NCBI GenBank assembly: GCA_900317625.1
Contig: ONHK01000002.1
Location: 62,001-126,000 of the forward strand
DNA length: 64,000 bases
Source of the DNA: an uncultured Treponema sp.
GTDB taxonomy: Bacteria; Spirochaetota; Spirochaetia; Treponematales; Treponemataceae
Direction: 5' to 3'
The stretch's first letter is position 1, and every line of letters starts with the position of its first letter. This document shows positions 51,924-61,094 of this stretch, piece by piece. The notes beneath the pieces were generated by a model. That model saw only the letters and a program-made list of their open reading frames with translations, had not been told where the DNA came from and did no database searches. The position numbers were made by a program, and so were the translations under genes.

Positions 51924-53666
51924 ATGAATAAAAACACAATTATTGCAATTGTTCTTTCTACAGTTGTTGTTGTGGCTTCTATTATTTTACAGTCACGTTT
52001 TATGCCAAAAACTCCAGCTAAACCTGAAAATCAAGTTACTGAAAATGTTGTTGCAGATTCAGAAAAAAATGCTGAAGAAGTTTCAGAGGAAATAAAAAAT
52101 TTTGGTGTAAAATCTGTTAATGAAGTTACAGAAGAAAAGCAGATTACTGTAAAAACATCAAAAACTGAAGTTGTTCTTACTAATAAAGGCGGAGATATTG
52201 TCAGCTATAAATTAACTGATCATATCGATGTTGATACAAAAGACGGCGTTCAGATGGTTGATAATGTTTCTGATTTCAATAGAGCTTGCGCGGTGGCTTT
52301 AAGTTCAAAATACAATGCAAAAATTGTAAATGACCTTTTTAGTTTTTCGCAGCCGGATGAAAAAACTTATTTGTTCACAAAGAATTTTGTTGTAACAGAT
52401 GAAGATGGCAAAAATCATAAAGTTACTTTTGGAAAAAGATACACTTTTGAAGATGATTATATGTTCAAACTCGAAATTTTGTTTCATTCTGATGATGAGA
52501 CAGAATTTGTCTATACTTTAAGGACATCTCCGCAGATTGGACCTCATTTTAATCCAAAGCTGAACAGATATGAAAATCGTCAGTTTATTTCATTTAATGG
52601 AAACAAGGCAAAAAGACAGATTATTGGCAGTAAGCCTGAATTCAAGTTGTACAACAAAGATTATTTATGGAATGGAATTGGCGGAAAATATTTTGAAGAG
52701 ATTTTGATTCCGGAAAATGCTTCTTCAATGGATTATTCTTATTATTCAAATATTGTTGAAGTAAATAATTATGCAAATGCTCAGGCAATTGTTGTAAGAA
52801 AACCTGTAAAATCAACAGACGTAAAAGATACATATTATATGTACTTTGGTCCAAGAAATGAAAAAGATTTAAAAATCTATAATTCTGCAGAAAAAAATGT
52901 CTGGAATTTGAGTGGACTTAGACTTACAGAAAGCTTGAATTCAAATGGCTGGCTTGGTTGGCTTGAAACAATTTTAAAATGGATTATGGAAGTTATTAAT
53001 AAAGTTGTTCATAACTGGGGTGTTTCTATCATCATTATGACAATTTTGATTAAACTTGCAATGTTCCCGGTTACAAAGAAACAGTCAATGTCTACGTTAA
53101 AAATGCAGGAAATTCAGCCTAAAGTTCAGGCTGTTCAGAATAAATATAAAGATAATCCACAGAGAATGCAGCAGGAGATGGCAAAAGTTTATCAGGAAGT
53201 TGGTTATAATCCTATGAGCGGTTGCCTTCCGATGATAGTTCAGTTCCTTATTTTGTGGTCAATGTATAACTTGTTCAATAATTATTTTGAATTCCGAGGT
53301 TCAAGTTTTATTCCACATTGGATTGAAGATCTTTCTTCTGGAGATAGTCTTTATGTATTTAAATTTAATATACCATTCTTTGGAAATCATTTGAGAATTT
53401 TGCCATTTATTTATCTTGCTTCACAATTGTTCTTTGGAAAAATTACAAATATGGGAGGAACTGCTGGTGCAACAGGTTCTTCTCAGGCTCAGATGAAGAT
53501 GATGATGTATGGTATGCCAATTTTATTCTTTGTTTTGTTTTATAATGCTCCGTCTGGATTGCTGCTTTATTGGACAGTCAGCAATATTTTCCAGATGATT
53601 CAGCAGATAATTATAAATAAAGCGATGAAATCTAAAAAGGCAGAAATTTCTCGTAGAAAAAAATAA
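51924..53666 (+). CDS. yidC: Membrane protein insertase YidC
   Basis: A 580-residue YidC. The N-terminal membrane anchor (TIIAIVLSTVVVVASIIL) is followed by a periplasmic beta-sandwich domain and the conserved C-terminal five-helix insertase core (GWLGWLETILKWIMEVINK, NWGVSIIIMTILIKLAMFPV, MQEIQPKVQAVQNKYKDNP, NPMSGCLPMIVQFLI, LYWTVSNIFQMIQQ). This Gram-negative-type long form fits a two-membrane spirochaete. GAGGAG precedes the ATG, 48 bp after yidD. Confidence 0.96.
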   Translation: MNKNTIIAIVLSTVVVVASIILQSRFMPKTPAKPENQVTENVVADSEKNAEEVSEEIKNFGVKSVNEVTEEKQITVKTSKTEVVLTNKGGDIVSYKLTDHIDVDTKDGVQMVDNVSDFNRACAVALSSKYNAKIVNDLFSFSQPDEKTYLFTKNFVVTDEDGKNHKVTFGKRYTFEDDYMFKLEILFHSDDETEFVYTLRTSPQIGPHFNPKLNRYENRQFISFNGNKAKRQIIGSKPEFKLYNKDYLWNGIGGKYFEEILIPENASSMDYSYYSNIVEVNNYANAQAIVVRKPVKSTDVKDTYYMYFGPRNEKDLKIYNSAEKNVWNLSGLRLTESLNSNGWLGWLETILKWIMEVINKVVHNWGVSIIIMTILIKLAMFPVTKKQSMSTLKMQEIQPKVQAVQNKYKDNPQRMQQEMAKVYQEVGYNPMSGCLPMIVQFLILWSMYNLFNNYFEFRGSSFIPHWIEDLSSGDSLYVFKFNIPFFGNHLRILPFIYLASQLFFGKITNMGGTAGATGSSQAQMKMMMYGMPILFFVLFYNAPSGLLLYWTVSNIFQMIQQIIINKAMKSKKAEISRRKK

Positions 53667-53692
53667 ATAATAAAACAATAGAGGAAAAATAA

Positions 53693-54403
53693 ATGACTTA
53701 CGAATTTGAAGGTAAAACAGAAAAAGAAGCAATTGAAATTGCTGCGAATGAACTTGGTCTTCAAAGAGATCAGTTTGATGTTGAAATTTTGGAATCTCAG
53801 AAAAAAACTCTTTTTAAGAATGGTTATGTAAAAATTTGTGTTCATACTTTGGATGATGCACAGCCTTCTACTTTGAGTGAAAATGGTTCTTCATTTGCTG
53901 CGGCTGCTGTTAGCAAAAATGCAGTAAATCCTGTTCCGCAGGGTGAATTTGAAGAGAAAATGGTTGACTTTGTAAAAAATGTAATTGAGAAAATGGGTTA
54001 TGAAGTAAAAGTTGAACTTGTTTTCCGCGAAGAAAAGAAAATCGGTATTAAACTTGATTCACAGAATTCTTCAATTTTGATTGGACGCAAAGGTAAAAAC
54101 CTTGATGCTTTGCAGCTTTTAGCAAATATTTATGCTGGTCGCCTTGGACATGAAGAAATCCGCGTAATTCTTGATACAGAAAATTACAGAATCCGCCGCG
54201 AAGAATCTTTGGTTCGTTTGGCTTATACAACAGCTGATAAAGTTCATACTTCACACAAGTCAATTTTGCTTGAACCAATGAATCCTTTTGAAAGAAGACT
54301 TATTCATACAACTTTGAATGATATTCCTGATATTGATACAAAATCTGAAGGTGAAGGACTTTATAAACAGGTCCGTGTAATTTATAAGGGTTTTGAACGT
54401 TAA
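53693..54403 (+). CDS. jag: Jag/KhpB RNA-binding protein
   Basis: A 236-residue protein. Residues 1-50 are the Jag N-terminal domain (YEFEGKTEKEAIEIAANELG), residues about 85-160 a KH domain (ILIGRKGKNLDALQLLANIY) and the C-terminus an R3H domain (LEPMNPFERRLIHTTLNDI). KhpB binds RNA in the cytoplasm with KhpA and influences division and envelope genes in Gram-positives. It follows yidC by 26 bp and ends the run at a terminator. Confidence 0.93.
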   Translation: MTYEFEGKTEKEAIEIAANELGLQRDQFDVEILESQKKTLFKNGYVKICVHTLDDAQPSTLSENGSSFAAAAVSKNAVNPVPQGEFEEKMVDFVKNVIEKMGYEVKVELVFREEKKIGIKLDSQNSSILIGRKGKNLDALQLLANIYAGRLGHEEIRVILDTENYRIRREESLVRLAYTTADKVHTSHKSILLEPMNPFERRLIHTTLNDIPDIDTKSEGEGLYKQVRVIYKGFER

Positions 54404-54412
54404 TTTTTTGTG

Positions 54413-54447
54413 GCACCATTTGTAACTTTTTGTGAAATGGTGCTTTT
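54413..54447 (+). terminator. Terminator after jag
   Basis: A 9-bp stem GCACCATTT / AAATGGTGC with a 13-nt loop and a T run. Confidence 0.88.
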
Positions 54448-54484
54448 AAATTTTAAATAGTTTTTTGAATTTTTAGGGGGAACT

Positions 54485-55267
54485 ATGAAAAAAATTATTT
54501 TGACAGCGGCTTTTATTTTTGGAATGGCTGCAATGATTTTTGCCCAAAACACTAATCTTGAAGATGTATTGAGCCCAGAATATGCTGAATATTTAAAAGC
54601 AAACGGAAGTTTAACAGTAATTCATCCAAAAAATGAAAAAGAATTGTCTGTTGTTCCAAACTGTCCTTATTCTGAACAGATAAAAAGTGATTTAATTTGT
54701 GAAAAAGAAAAAGGAGTTCCGTTTTTGGCAGAATTTGTTTATTTGATTCCAAAATCGGAACTTACTGATGATATTTCAAAAGTTAATGTAGACAGTATGA
54801 GCGTTATTTTCCGTTCAATCAGCAAAATGCAGGGAATGACTTATATTCATAATGGCGGAAAAGAAGACGTTTTGTATAAAAAAGCCTATGCTGTTGCTTC
54901 TGCGGATTCTGATGAACCAATTGCAGATCCTTTGGAAGGTCCTACAGATGGATTGGAAGCTTACGGTTACCAACACGATCATACTTTTGGAGACACAAAA
55001 TATAAGTTGAATTATTATCAGAAAGATAATGTTATTTTTGCAACTTTTTTGAATGTAATTCCGATGAGCAAACTTGGAATTAAAGCTGTTATGCCGGAAC
55101 ATCTTAGAATGAATATTGTTTCTATTGATTTAGGTGATGATTTGCTTTTGTATCTTGTTGCTGATGTAAGTTCAAAAAATTTGATGGGAGTTCGCGCCCA
55201 AATTCAGGATTCAATGACCGTTAGAATGAATGCTATTTACAGATGGTTTTTAAAACAATATAAATAG
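54485..55267 (+). CDS. Secreted protein of unknown function (Treponema DUF6675-like)
   Basis: A 260-residue protein with a cleavable signal peptide (hydrophobic stretch to AMIFAQ) and no lipobox. No catalytic motif is visible. It resembles from memory the secreted family labelled DUF6675 in Treponema, with blocks FLAEFVYLIPKSEL and SVIFRSISKMQGMTYIHNGG. GGGGGAAC precedes the ATG. The immunophilin gene follows 9 bp later, so they share an operon. Confidence 0.6.
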   Translation: MKKIILTAAFIFGMAAMIFAQNTNLEDVLSPEYAEYLKANGSLTVIHPKNEKELSVVPNCPYSEQIKSDLICEKEKGVPFLAEFVYLIPKSELTDDISKVNVDSMSVIFRSISKMQGMTYIHNGGKEDVLYKKAYAVASADSDEPIADPLEGPTDGLEAYGYQHDHTFGDTKYKLNYYQKDNVIFATFLNVIPMSKLGIKAVMPEHLRMNIVSIDLGDDLLLYLVADVSSKNLMGVRAQIQDSMTVRMNAIYRWFLKQYK

Positions 55268-55276
55268 GAGTCATTG

Positions 55277-56326
55277 ATGAAATTAAAAAAAATATTTATG
55301 GCAACTGTGTTTGGTATTTCAATTTTAACAAATGGAGCTTGCCGTTCTAAAGGAAATGCTATGGATTCAATTAAAGGAAAAGACGGATTATTTGCAATTA
55401 TGGAAACTTCAAAAGGTGATATTGCTTTGGAATTGTATTACAAAGATGCGCCTTTGACTGTTTGCAATTTTGTAGGTTTGGCTGAAGGAACTCTTGAAGC
55501 TGCTGATGGAAAACCTTTTTACAACGGATTGAAATTTCACCGAGTAATAAAAGATTTTATGATTCAAGGTGGAGATCCTCGTGGCAATGGAACTGGCGGT
55601 CCTGGATATAAATTTGCTGATGAAGAAGTTCCATATAAATTTGATAAGCCTGGTTATCTTGCAATGGCAAATGCCGGAGCAAATACAAATGGTTCACAGT
55701 TTTTTATTACTCATGTGGAAACGCCTTGGTTGAACGGTAAACATACAATTTTTGGTCATGTTGTAACTTCTGCAGACCAAGATGTTGTAAACGCGGTTGC
55801 TCAGGGCGATGAGATAAAATCTATTACAATTATCCGTCAGGGTGATGAAGCACAGGCTTTTAAAGCAACTCAGGAAGCTTGGGATAATTTGAATAAAGTT
55901 GCTGTTCAGAAAGCAAATGCTGCAAAAGAAGCAAAATATGCTGCAAAAATTGCAGAAGTTGAAAAGAATTTTCCAGGTTTTTCAAAGACAGTTGATGGAA
56001 TTTATTATAAAGTTACAAAAGCTGGTTCTGGTTCAAAATGTGGAAAAGGAAAAAATGCAAATGTGGATTACAAAGGTTACCTTGTTGACGGAACAGTTTT
56101 TGACGGTTCAAGTGGAATGATTCAGGGTGGACACGAAGCTTTGAATTTTACAACTGGCGCAGGTCAAATGATTCCGGGATTTGATTCAATGGTTCAGGAT
56201 ATGACAAAGGGTGAAGTTAGAACTTTTGTTCTTCCGCCGGATTTGGCTTATGGTGAACGCGGATACCCTGGAGTTATTCCAGAAAGTGCATACATTGCTT
56301 TTGATGTACAATTGAACAGATTTTAG
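55277..56326 (+). CDS. Cyclophilin-FKBP dual-family peptidyl-prolyl isomerase lipoprotein
   Basis: A 349-residue protein with two prolyl-isomerase domains. After a lipobox-type signal peptide ([10 protein letters not shown]), residues about 30-185 are a cyclophilin ([30 protein letters not shown]). A helical linker follows (about 190-240, [20 protein letters not shown]), then an FKBP domain (about 245-349: [46 protein letters not shown]). Such CFBP fusions have been described from Treponema denticola and Flavobacterium. The ATG at 55277 is preferred over a TTG because GGAG lies 6 nt before it. It probably folds envelope proteins. Confidence 0.9.
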   Translation: MKLKKIFMATVFGISILTNGACRSKGNAMDSIKGKDGLFAIMETSKGDIALELYYKDAPLTVCNFVGLAEGTLEAADGKPFYNGLKFHRVIKDFMIQGGDPRGNGTGGPGYKFADEEVPYKFDKPGYLAMANAGANTNGSQFFITHVETPWLNGKHTIFGHVVTSADQDVVNAVAQGDEIKSITIIRQGDEAQAFKATQEAWDNLNKVAVQKANAAKEAKYAAKIAEVEKNFPGFSKTVDGIYYKVTKAGSGSKCGKGKNANVDYKGYLVDGTVFDGSSGMIQGGHEALNFTTGAGQMIPGFDSMVQDMTKGEVRTFVLPPDLAYGERGYPGVIPESAYIAFDVQLNRF

Positions 56327-56452
56327 CGGATGGCTTAAGGATAGTAGGGGCACGAAGTGTTTGCAAAACTTGAAGTAAAACGAGCGTTTTGCAAATGAAG
56401 GCGAAAGCCGTAACCCCGAATAGCCTGACGGTACAAAGTACCGAAAGCCCCA
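56327..56452. repeat. Multi-branched palindromic intergenic element
   Basis: Outer arms GGGG (56347-56350) and CCCC (56413-56416) enclose a perfect hairpin TTTGCAAAAC / GTTTTGCAAA and GGC-gaaa-GCC. After them comes CGGTAC-aaa-GTACCG. The ACGAAGTGT motif here recurs in the element at 63012. Drawn as RNA it would be cloverleaf-like, but it does not match any tRNA. Confidence 0.65.
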
Positions 56453-56462
56453 AAAAAGAAAA

Positions 56463-57788
56463 TTATAATTTCATTCGGAAAACCTTTGAATTTCGTTCTG
56501 GAGTCCAAAGGTTTTTTCGTTCTTCTGGAAGTGAAGAAATTTTGTCGGGAATAAAACCAAGCTGTTCGAACCAGTCGGAAGTTTGAGTTGTTAAAATAAA
56601 AACGCTGGTAAGATTTTTGTTCTTTGCCTGACGGATAAGATATTCAACAAGTTTAGGACCTATTCCAAGATTTGAGAAAGATTCTTCAACGGCGATTCCT
56701 GCGATTTCGGCCTGCTTATTGTCGTAAACGTGAAGCGAAGCGGATGCGCGGATTCCGCCGTCGATTTCGTAGACAATATAATCTGTAAGGCGGGCGTTTA
56801 AATCTTTTTCGGTGCGTGGCAATAGAATTTTTTTCTGGATAAATGGATTCATTACTGAAAGAACTGCTGGAATGTCTGTTTGCGTCATTTGGCGAATGTG
56901 ACCATAGTTTTGGGAATAAATCATCGTGCCTGAACCGAGGTCGCTGAAAATTTCGCAAGGAATTGAGCCGTTCTGGGAACCGTTTAGAATATGAGAGCGG
57001 GTAACTCCGTTTTTGCAGGCATTTTCTGCGATTTTAAGAAGAGAAATTATTTTTTTGTTTTCATTTTGTTCATTCAATTTTATGAAATTGTGAAGTTCTG
57101 TAAGATCCAGGGCGGGAATATTTCCTTCTGAAGAAATTCCAAGAGTTTGAGGAACTTTAAAGTTTTTTTCTGAAATTACGCCATTTTTAATTACGAAAAA
57201 TAATTTGTCGGCTTTTAAATTTGTGGCGATTGTTTCTGCAAGTTCTACGGAAGAAATATTATATGGTTTTCCTACACTACTCCACCCTATGCACGGAAAA
57301 ATTGGAATGAATCCGTTGTTCAGGGTGTTTTTTATTGCATCGGTTTGAATTTTGTCGATTTCGCCGGCTGTTCCGTAATCAATTCCTTCCAAAACGCCTT
57401 TTGCCCGGGCGCGAACCCAGTTTCCTATTGTTGCAGTTATGTGATTTGCGGCAAGACTTGTCATTACAACGTTGGAAATATCAAATGCAGCCATTTTTAT
57501 AAGATTGATTCCTTTTTCGCTTGTAATGCGGGTTTCATTTTCGTAAGTCCATTTTATTCTTGAAGTTTTTAAAACCTGGTCAATGCGTTTTTTTGCGCCG
57601 GGAACGATTGCAACTTTTATTCCAGCTTGATGTAAAAGTGCGATGTCTCGAACATGGCTTGAAAAAAGCGGTGAATCAATGATTTCGTCATCAAGATAGA
57701 TTACAACTGTTGCATTTTGGAATTTTTGAATATAGCGGATTACATCGCGGATTTGCTGTGCTTTTTTTTCTGTTTTGTTGTGCTGCAT
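56463..57788 (-). CDS. argA: Amino-acid N-acetyltransferase (N-acetylglutamate synthase)
   Basis: About 441 residues, the classic ArgA layout. An amino-acid-kinase-fold domain comes first (AIVPGAKKRIDQVL, FPCIGWSSVGKPYNISSVEL), followed by a C-terminal GNAT acetyltransferase domain (IRQMTQTDIPAVLSV, AEIAGIAVEESFSNLGIGPK, WFEQLGFIPD). It makes N-acetylglutamate from acetyl-CoA and glutamate at the head of arginine synthesis, which also uses carbamoyl phosphate from carA/carB. The ATG at 57786-57788 has no ribosome-binding site, and TATACT (57795-57800) ends 6 nt upstream, so a leaderless mRNA is likely. Confidence 0.88.
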   Translation of the reverse strand: MQHNKTEKKAQQIRDVIRYIQKFQNATVVIYLDDEIIDSPLFSSHVRDIALLHQAGIKVAIVPGAKKRIDQVLKTSRIKWTYENETRITSEKGINLIKMAAFDISNVVMTSLAANHITATIGNWVRARAKGVLEGIDYGTAGEIDKIQTDAIKNTLNNGFIPIFPCIGWSSVGKPYNISSVELAETIATNLKADKLFFVIKNGVISEKNFKVPQTLGISSEGNIPALDLTELHNFIKLNEQNENKKIISLLKIAENACKNGVTRSHILNGSQNGSIPCEIFSDLGSGTMIYSQNYGHIRQMTQTDIPAVLSVMNPFIQKKILLPRTEKDLNARLTDYIVYEIDGGIRASASLHVYDNKQAEIAGIAVEESFSNLGIGPKLVEYLIRQAKNKNLTSVFILTTQTSDWFEQLGFIPDKISSLPEERKNLWTPERNSKVFRMKL

Positions 57789-57845
57789 ATTTTTAGTATA
57801 CAATTTATGCGAAAAGTGGAAAAGATTTTGTTTTCTTTTTGTTTA

Positions 57846-58523
57846 TTAAGATTTGTGTTCTGAGCGGAATTTTTCTGTGTTTATTTTGCTGTAAACGCAG
57901 CCGCAATATTGCTGACGGTAAAGATTGTATTCTTCAGAAAGTTCAAGGCTTCTTTTGAAACCACCCTTTTTTTTGAAGTCAGATATTAGCCATTTTGGAT
58001 TTTTTGTGGAATTGCAGAGTTCTTTTCCGATTGTGTTGATTTTTTCTGCATCTTTGAATGGAGAAATGCTTAGAGTTGTGCAGAAATATTCAAAATTGTG
58101 TGAAAAGGCATATTCATAAGCTTTTTTTAAACGGAATTCATAGCAACGGTGACAGCGTTCTCCTTTTTCTGGCTCATCTGCAAATTCAGGGTGATTTTTT
58201 ATTTCCAGCGCAGAATAAAATTCTTCCGGGTCATAATTTTGTTCAACGACTTTCACGTTATTTTTAAATGCGGCTGGAAATCGTGACAACAGATTTTTTA
58301 GTTCTTCCAGGCGGCGCTCGTATTCTTCTTTTGGAAAAATATTTGGATTGTAGTAAAAAATTGTGATGTCAAAAAAATTTGCCAGATATTCAAGAACATA
58401 CGAAGAGCAAGGTCCGCAACAAGCATGCAGCAATAATGAAGGTCTGGTTGTCGAAACAACCAGACTTTCTATTGTTTTATCGAGTTCTTTTTGATAATTC
58501 TGTTTAGCAGATTTCGCAGTCAT
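57846..58523 (-). CDS. queH: Epoxyqueuosine reductase QueH
   Basis: A 225-residue QueH (DUF208) family enzyme, which catalyses the last step of queuosine synthesis in organisms lacking QueG. The cysteine motifs are HACCGPCSS near the N-terminus, ERCHRCYEFRL near the middle and YRQQYCGC near the C-terminus, matching the iron-sulfur ligands of the family. Its first 20 bp overlap the end of pheT, so it is co-translated with the synthetase. Confidence 0.92.
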   Translation of the reverse strand: MTAKSAKQNYQKELDKTIESLVVSTTRPSLLLHACCGPCSSYVLEYLANFFDITIFYYNPNIFPKEEYERRLEELKNLLSRFPAAFKNNVKVVEQNYDPEEFYSALEIKNHPEFADEPEKGERCHRCYEFRLKKAYEYAFSHNFEYFCTTLSISPFKDAEKINTIGKELCNSTKNPKWLISDFKKKGGFKRSLELSEEYNLYRQQYCGCVYSKINTEKFRSEHKS

Positions 58524-60837
58524 TTGACTTTGTTGTTGTCAAAGGTTTTCCATCTGCAGTTAATTTTTTTCCAGCAATTTGTGCAGTAAAATCTTTGATT
58601 TTCATTTCTACTTTGCAGAATTTTTCGATGTCGATTTTTGCAGGTTTCTGGAAAGATGCGTCTGCACTTTCCAAAATAACTGGAGTTCCTGCGGCCGCCC
58701 ACGGAGCGGTAAGAAGTTCAACTTTTTCTTTGCCGTCTTCTGTGTAATCTGCGGCAAGTAACATTCCTCGGCTTTCTACACCTTTCATTTTTCTAGGAGC
58801 AAGGTTTGAGGCAATAATTACGTGCTGACTGAGCAATTCTTCTTCTTTCAGGTAAGGTCTGAGTCCGGACTGAATTATTCGGTCTTCTCCAGAACCGTCA
58901 TCCATGTGTTCTATGTAAAGTCGGTCGCCCTGAGGATTACATTCAACAGATTTGATTACGGCAACTTTTAATTCAATGTGTTCATTAAAATATACAACCT
59001 GATCTTCTGCAAGTTTTGGACCTTCTGCTTTTTTTGCAGGAGCTGATTTTGGTTCTTCTTTTTTCTGTTCAGTTTTTTCTGTTTTTTTGCTGTGTGGGTC
59101 TGGAGTTGCCGCAAGAAGTTCTTCAAGGTCAAGTTCACCGCCAAAGCAAGGAACTGTTATTGCCCAATTTTCTAGAACCTGAGGATGGATTTCTCCAAAA
59201 ACTCCGATTTGTTTTCCCTTGATGATAACAGCGGCTTGTCTGCCAGGAATAAATCGTGGGTCATTTGATTCTTTTACTTCATATTTATGGTCAAGGAAGT
59301 AAAGAACAGAAGCCACTTCTGAAGCAGCGGTGTTGTAGTTTGCGTTTGATTCTGCAGAAAGGAATCCAAGGCACTGGCGAGTTCTTGTTCCTGTGTTTTC
59401 TTCTGGGCAAAGATAAGCAACTTTTCCGATTTCAAAAATTTTGTGCGGATAAATTGCGTTTGCTGATTTTGATTCTGCACGTAGCAATGAAGAAAGAATG
59501 TCTGAGCGAACAAACTGATAGTTTTCGCTCATTGGATTTGCAATTTCAATTACGTGAGCCGGGTCAATATTCATATTTTCAATGTAATCTTTGCGTGAGC
59601 CAACATAATTGAAAATCATTTCCTGATAGCCAAGTCCAACCATCAAAGTTTTTGCTTTTCTTGAATAATAAGTTATTGGAAGAAGGCGACCAATTGTGAA
59701 ATCATTTGGCTTTGCCGGTTCATATGTTTCAAGCTTTGTTCCAATCATTACATCTTCAATTACATCAACTTCGTGAAGGAAGTCGTTTCTGTAAGGAGCT
59801 GGAGAAAGTGTATATTCAAAATCATCATCAGCAATTTTTTTGGAAACAACTTTTGAACCCATTCTTGTAAGAGCGTCCAGAATTGTTGCATCATCAAAAT
59901 TTGTTCCAAGCAGTTTATTGATGTGCTTTAAAGTTGCTTTTGTTGTTGGCTGGAAATAGAAAGGAGCTACAACATCACGACCAAAACAAGTGTCATACGG
60001 ATGTTTTACCATGATAGGCTCAATTTCATATCCAACATCAGCAAAATCGCAGGCAACAATGTTTGCGGCAAGCATAAGATTTTCCATGTTGTCGCCAGTA
60101 AGTTCAACCATAAGACCTTTGTCTCCAACCTGAACTGCACCAAGAGTTGCGCTGTTGATTACTGGAGCCATAGACATGATTTCATTTTTGTCATCTGTGA
60201 GAATTGGGAATTTTTTGAAATCTTTGATAATCCAGCCAAAATCTTTTCCTTTTGGATGTTCTGTAAGAATTTGGCGGCAAGTCATTGGTTTATCAAACTG
60301 AAGAGGAACAAAAGAAGTTGTGTCCGGATCAACAGCTTTGTAATGAACCGGGAATTTTATTTCTTCAACGCGGTAAACACCCATTGAAATTGACTTGCGT
60401 TTGCGGCCGAAATTCCATGCAAGTTTTTCCTGAGTCTGAATAATATCTTTAAGCATAGGATCGTCAATTGGTTTTCCGTTTATAACGAAAGCAACCATAA
60501 AAGGACGAATATCTTTAAGTTCTGGATCTACAGTAACAATTCTGTTTCCGCAGTCTTTAATATTTTCTTTTGTGGAAAGGAATTTTGAATAATCAACAGT
60601 TTTTCCGCCACGGTGAAGTCTTAACTGGCGTGCAACTCCATTAGTTGACCACAAATCAGGGCGGTTTGTATCATTTAATTCAATTTTAATAACCCGTTCT
60701 GATTCAGGTTTGGAAGTATCTGGTTTTTCATCAAGTTCGGCTTTTGCGTAAGTAAGAACTTTTTCAAGATCATCATAATTATATTTTTTTTCAAGAAGTT
60801 TAAAGAAAAGCTGTTCGTTTACTTCAATTTTTGGCAT
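58504..60837 (-). CDS. pheT: Phenylalanine-tRNA ligase beta subunit with C-terminal tRNA-binding domain
   Basis: A 777-residue PheT. The first 560 or so residues resemble the archaeal/eukaryal-type beta chain used by spirochaetes, starting KIEVNEQLFFKLLEKKYNYDDLEKVL, without the N-terminal OB domain of ordinary bacterial PheT. Motifs include ELNDTNRPDLWSTNG and YRNDFLHEVDVIEDVMIG. A charged linker (KKTEKTEQKKEE, about 600-615) leads to a C-terminal EMAP/Trbp111-like tRNA-binding domain (ELKVAVIKSVECNPQGDRLY, IIASNLAPRKMKGVESRGML). This moves the tRNA-binding fold to the opposite end. The alpha subunit is not in the window. Confidence 0.93.
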   Translation of the reverse strand: MPKIEVNEQLFFKLLEKKYNYDDLEKVLTYAKAELDEKPDTSKPESERVIKIELNDTNRPDLWSTNGVARQLRLHRGGKTVDYSKFLSTKENIKDCGNRIVTVDPELKDIRPFMVAFVINGKPIDDPMLKDIIQTQEKLAWNFGRKRKSISMGVYRVEEIKFPVHYKAVDPDTTSFVPLQFDKPMTCRQILTEHPKGKDFGWIIKDFKKFPILTDDKNEIMSMAPVINSATLGAVQVGDKGLMVELTGDNMENLMLAANIVACDFADVGYEIEPIMVKHPYDTCFGRDVVAPFYFQPTTKATLKHINKLLGTNFDDATILDALTRMGSKVVSKKIADDDFEYTLSPAPYRNDFLHEVDVIEDVMIGTKLETYEPAKPNDFTIGRLLPITYYSRKAKTLMVGLGYQEMIFNYVGSRKDYIENMNIDPAHVIEIANPMSENYQFVRSDILSSLLRAESKSANAIYPHKIFEIGKVAYLCPEENTGTRTRQCLGFLSAESNANYNTAASEVASVLYFLDHKYEVKESNDPRFIPGRQAAVIIKGKQIGVFGEIHPQVLENWAITVPCFGGELDLEELLAATPDPHSKKTEKTEQKKEEPKSAPAKKAEGPKLAEDQVVYFNEHIELKVAVIKSVECNPQGDRLYIEHMDDGSGEDRIIQSGLRPYLKEEELLSQHVIIASNLAPRKMKGVESRGMLLAADYTEDGKEKVELLTAPWAAAGTPVILESADASFQKPAKIDIEKFCKVEMKIKDFTAQIAGKKLTADGKPLTTTKSNDCEIC

Positions 60838-60983
60838 TTTTTTCCTCTAATTGGCTTATTAATAGATGAAACATTATAAATCAATATATAGAAACATTCA
60901 ATTCAGAAAAAGATAAGAAAATTCAACTGGGCGAAAATGAGAAAAAATTCATCAAGAAATCGCTTGAAAATAATGAAATTTGT

Positions 60984-61043
60984 TTGAATTTTATTGCATA
61001 TTAACGCTATATTTTGTATATTCAAGAAATAGATAGTCTATTT
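60984..61043 (+). promoter_or_regulatory. Efflux-operon promoter and MarR-type operator
   Basis: TTGAAT (60984-60989), an 18-bp spacer and TATATT (61008-61013). A palindrome AAATAGA-tag-TCTATTT at 61027-61043 begins 14 bp after the -10. Position and symmetry suit autorepression by the MarR protein. Confidence 0.6.
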
Positions 61044-61094
61044 TTGGAATATCTAAACCGAAAAAAACTATATTTTAGGAGCATTAAAAAAAGT

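Noticed and set aside
56327..56452. Possible tRNA or riboswitch in the palindromic region
   Set aside because: The arms do not give acceptor or T-loop elements, and no known riboswitch motif was recognised. It is listed as a repeat.
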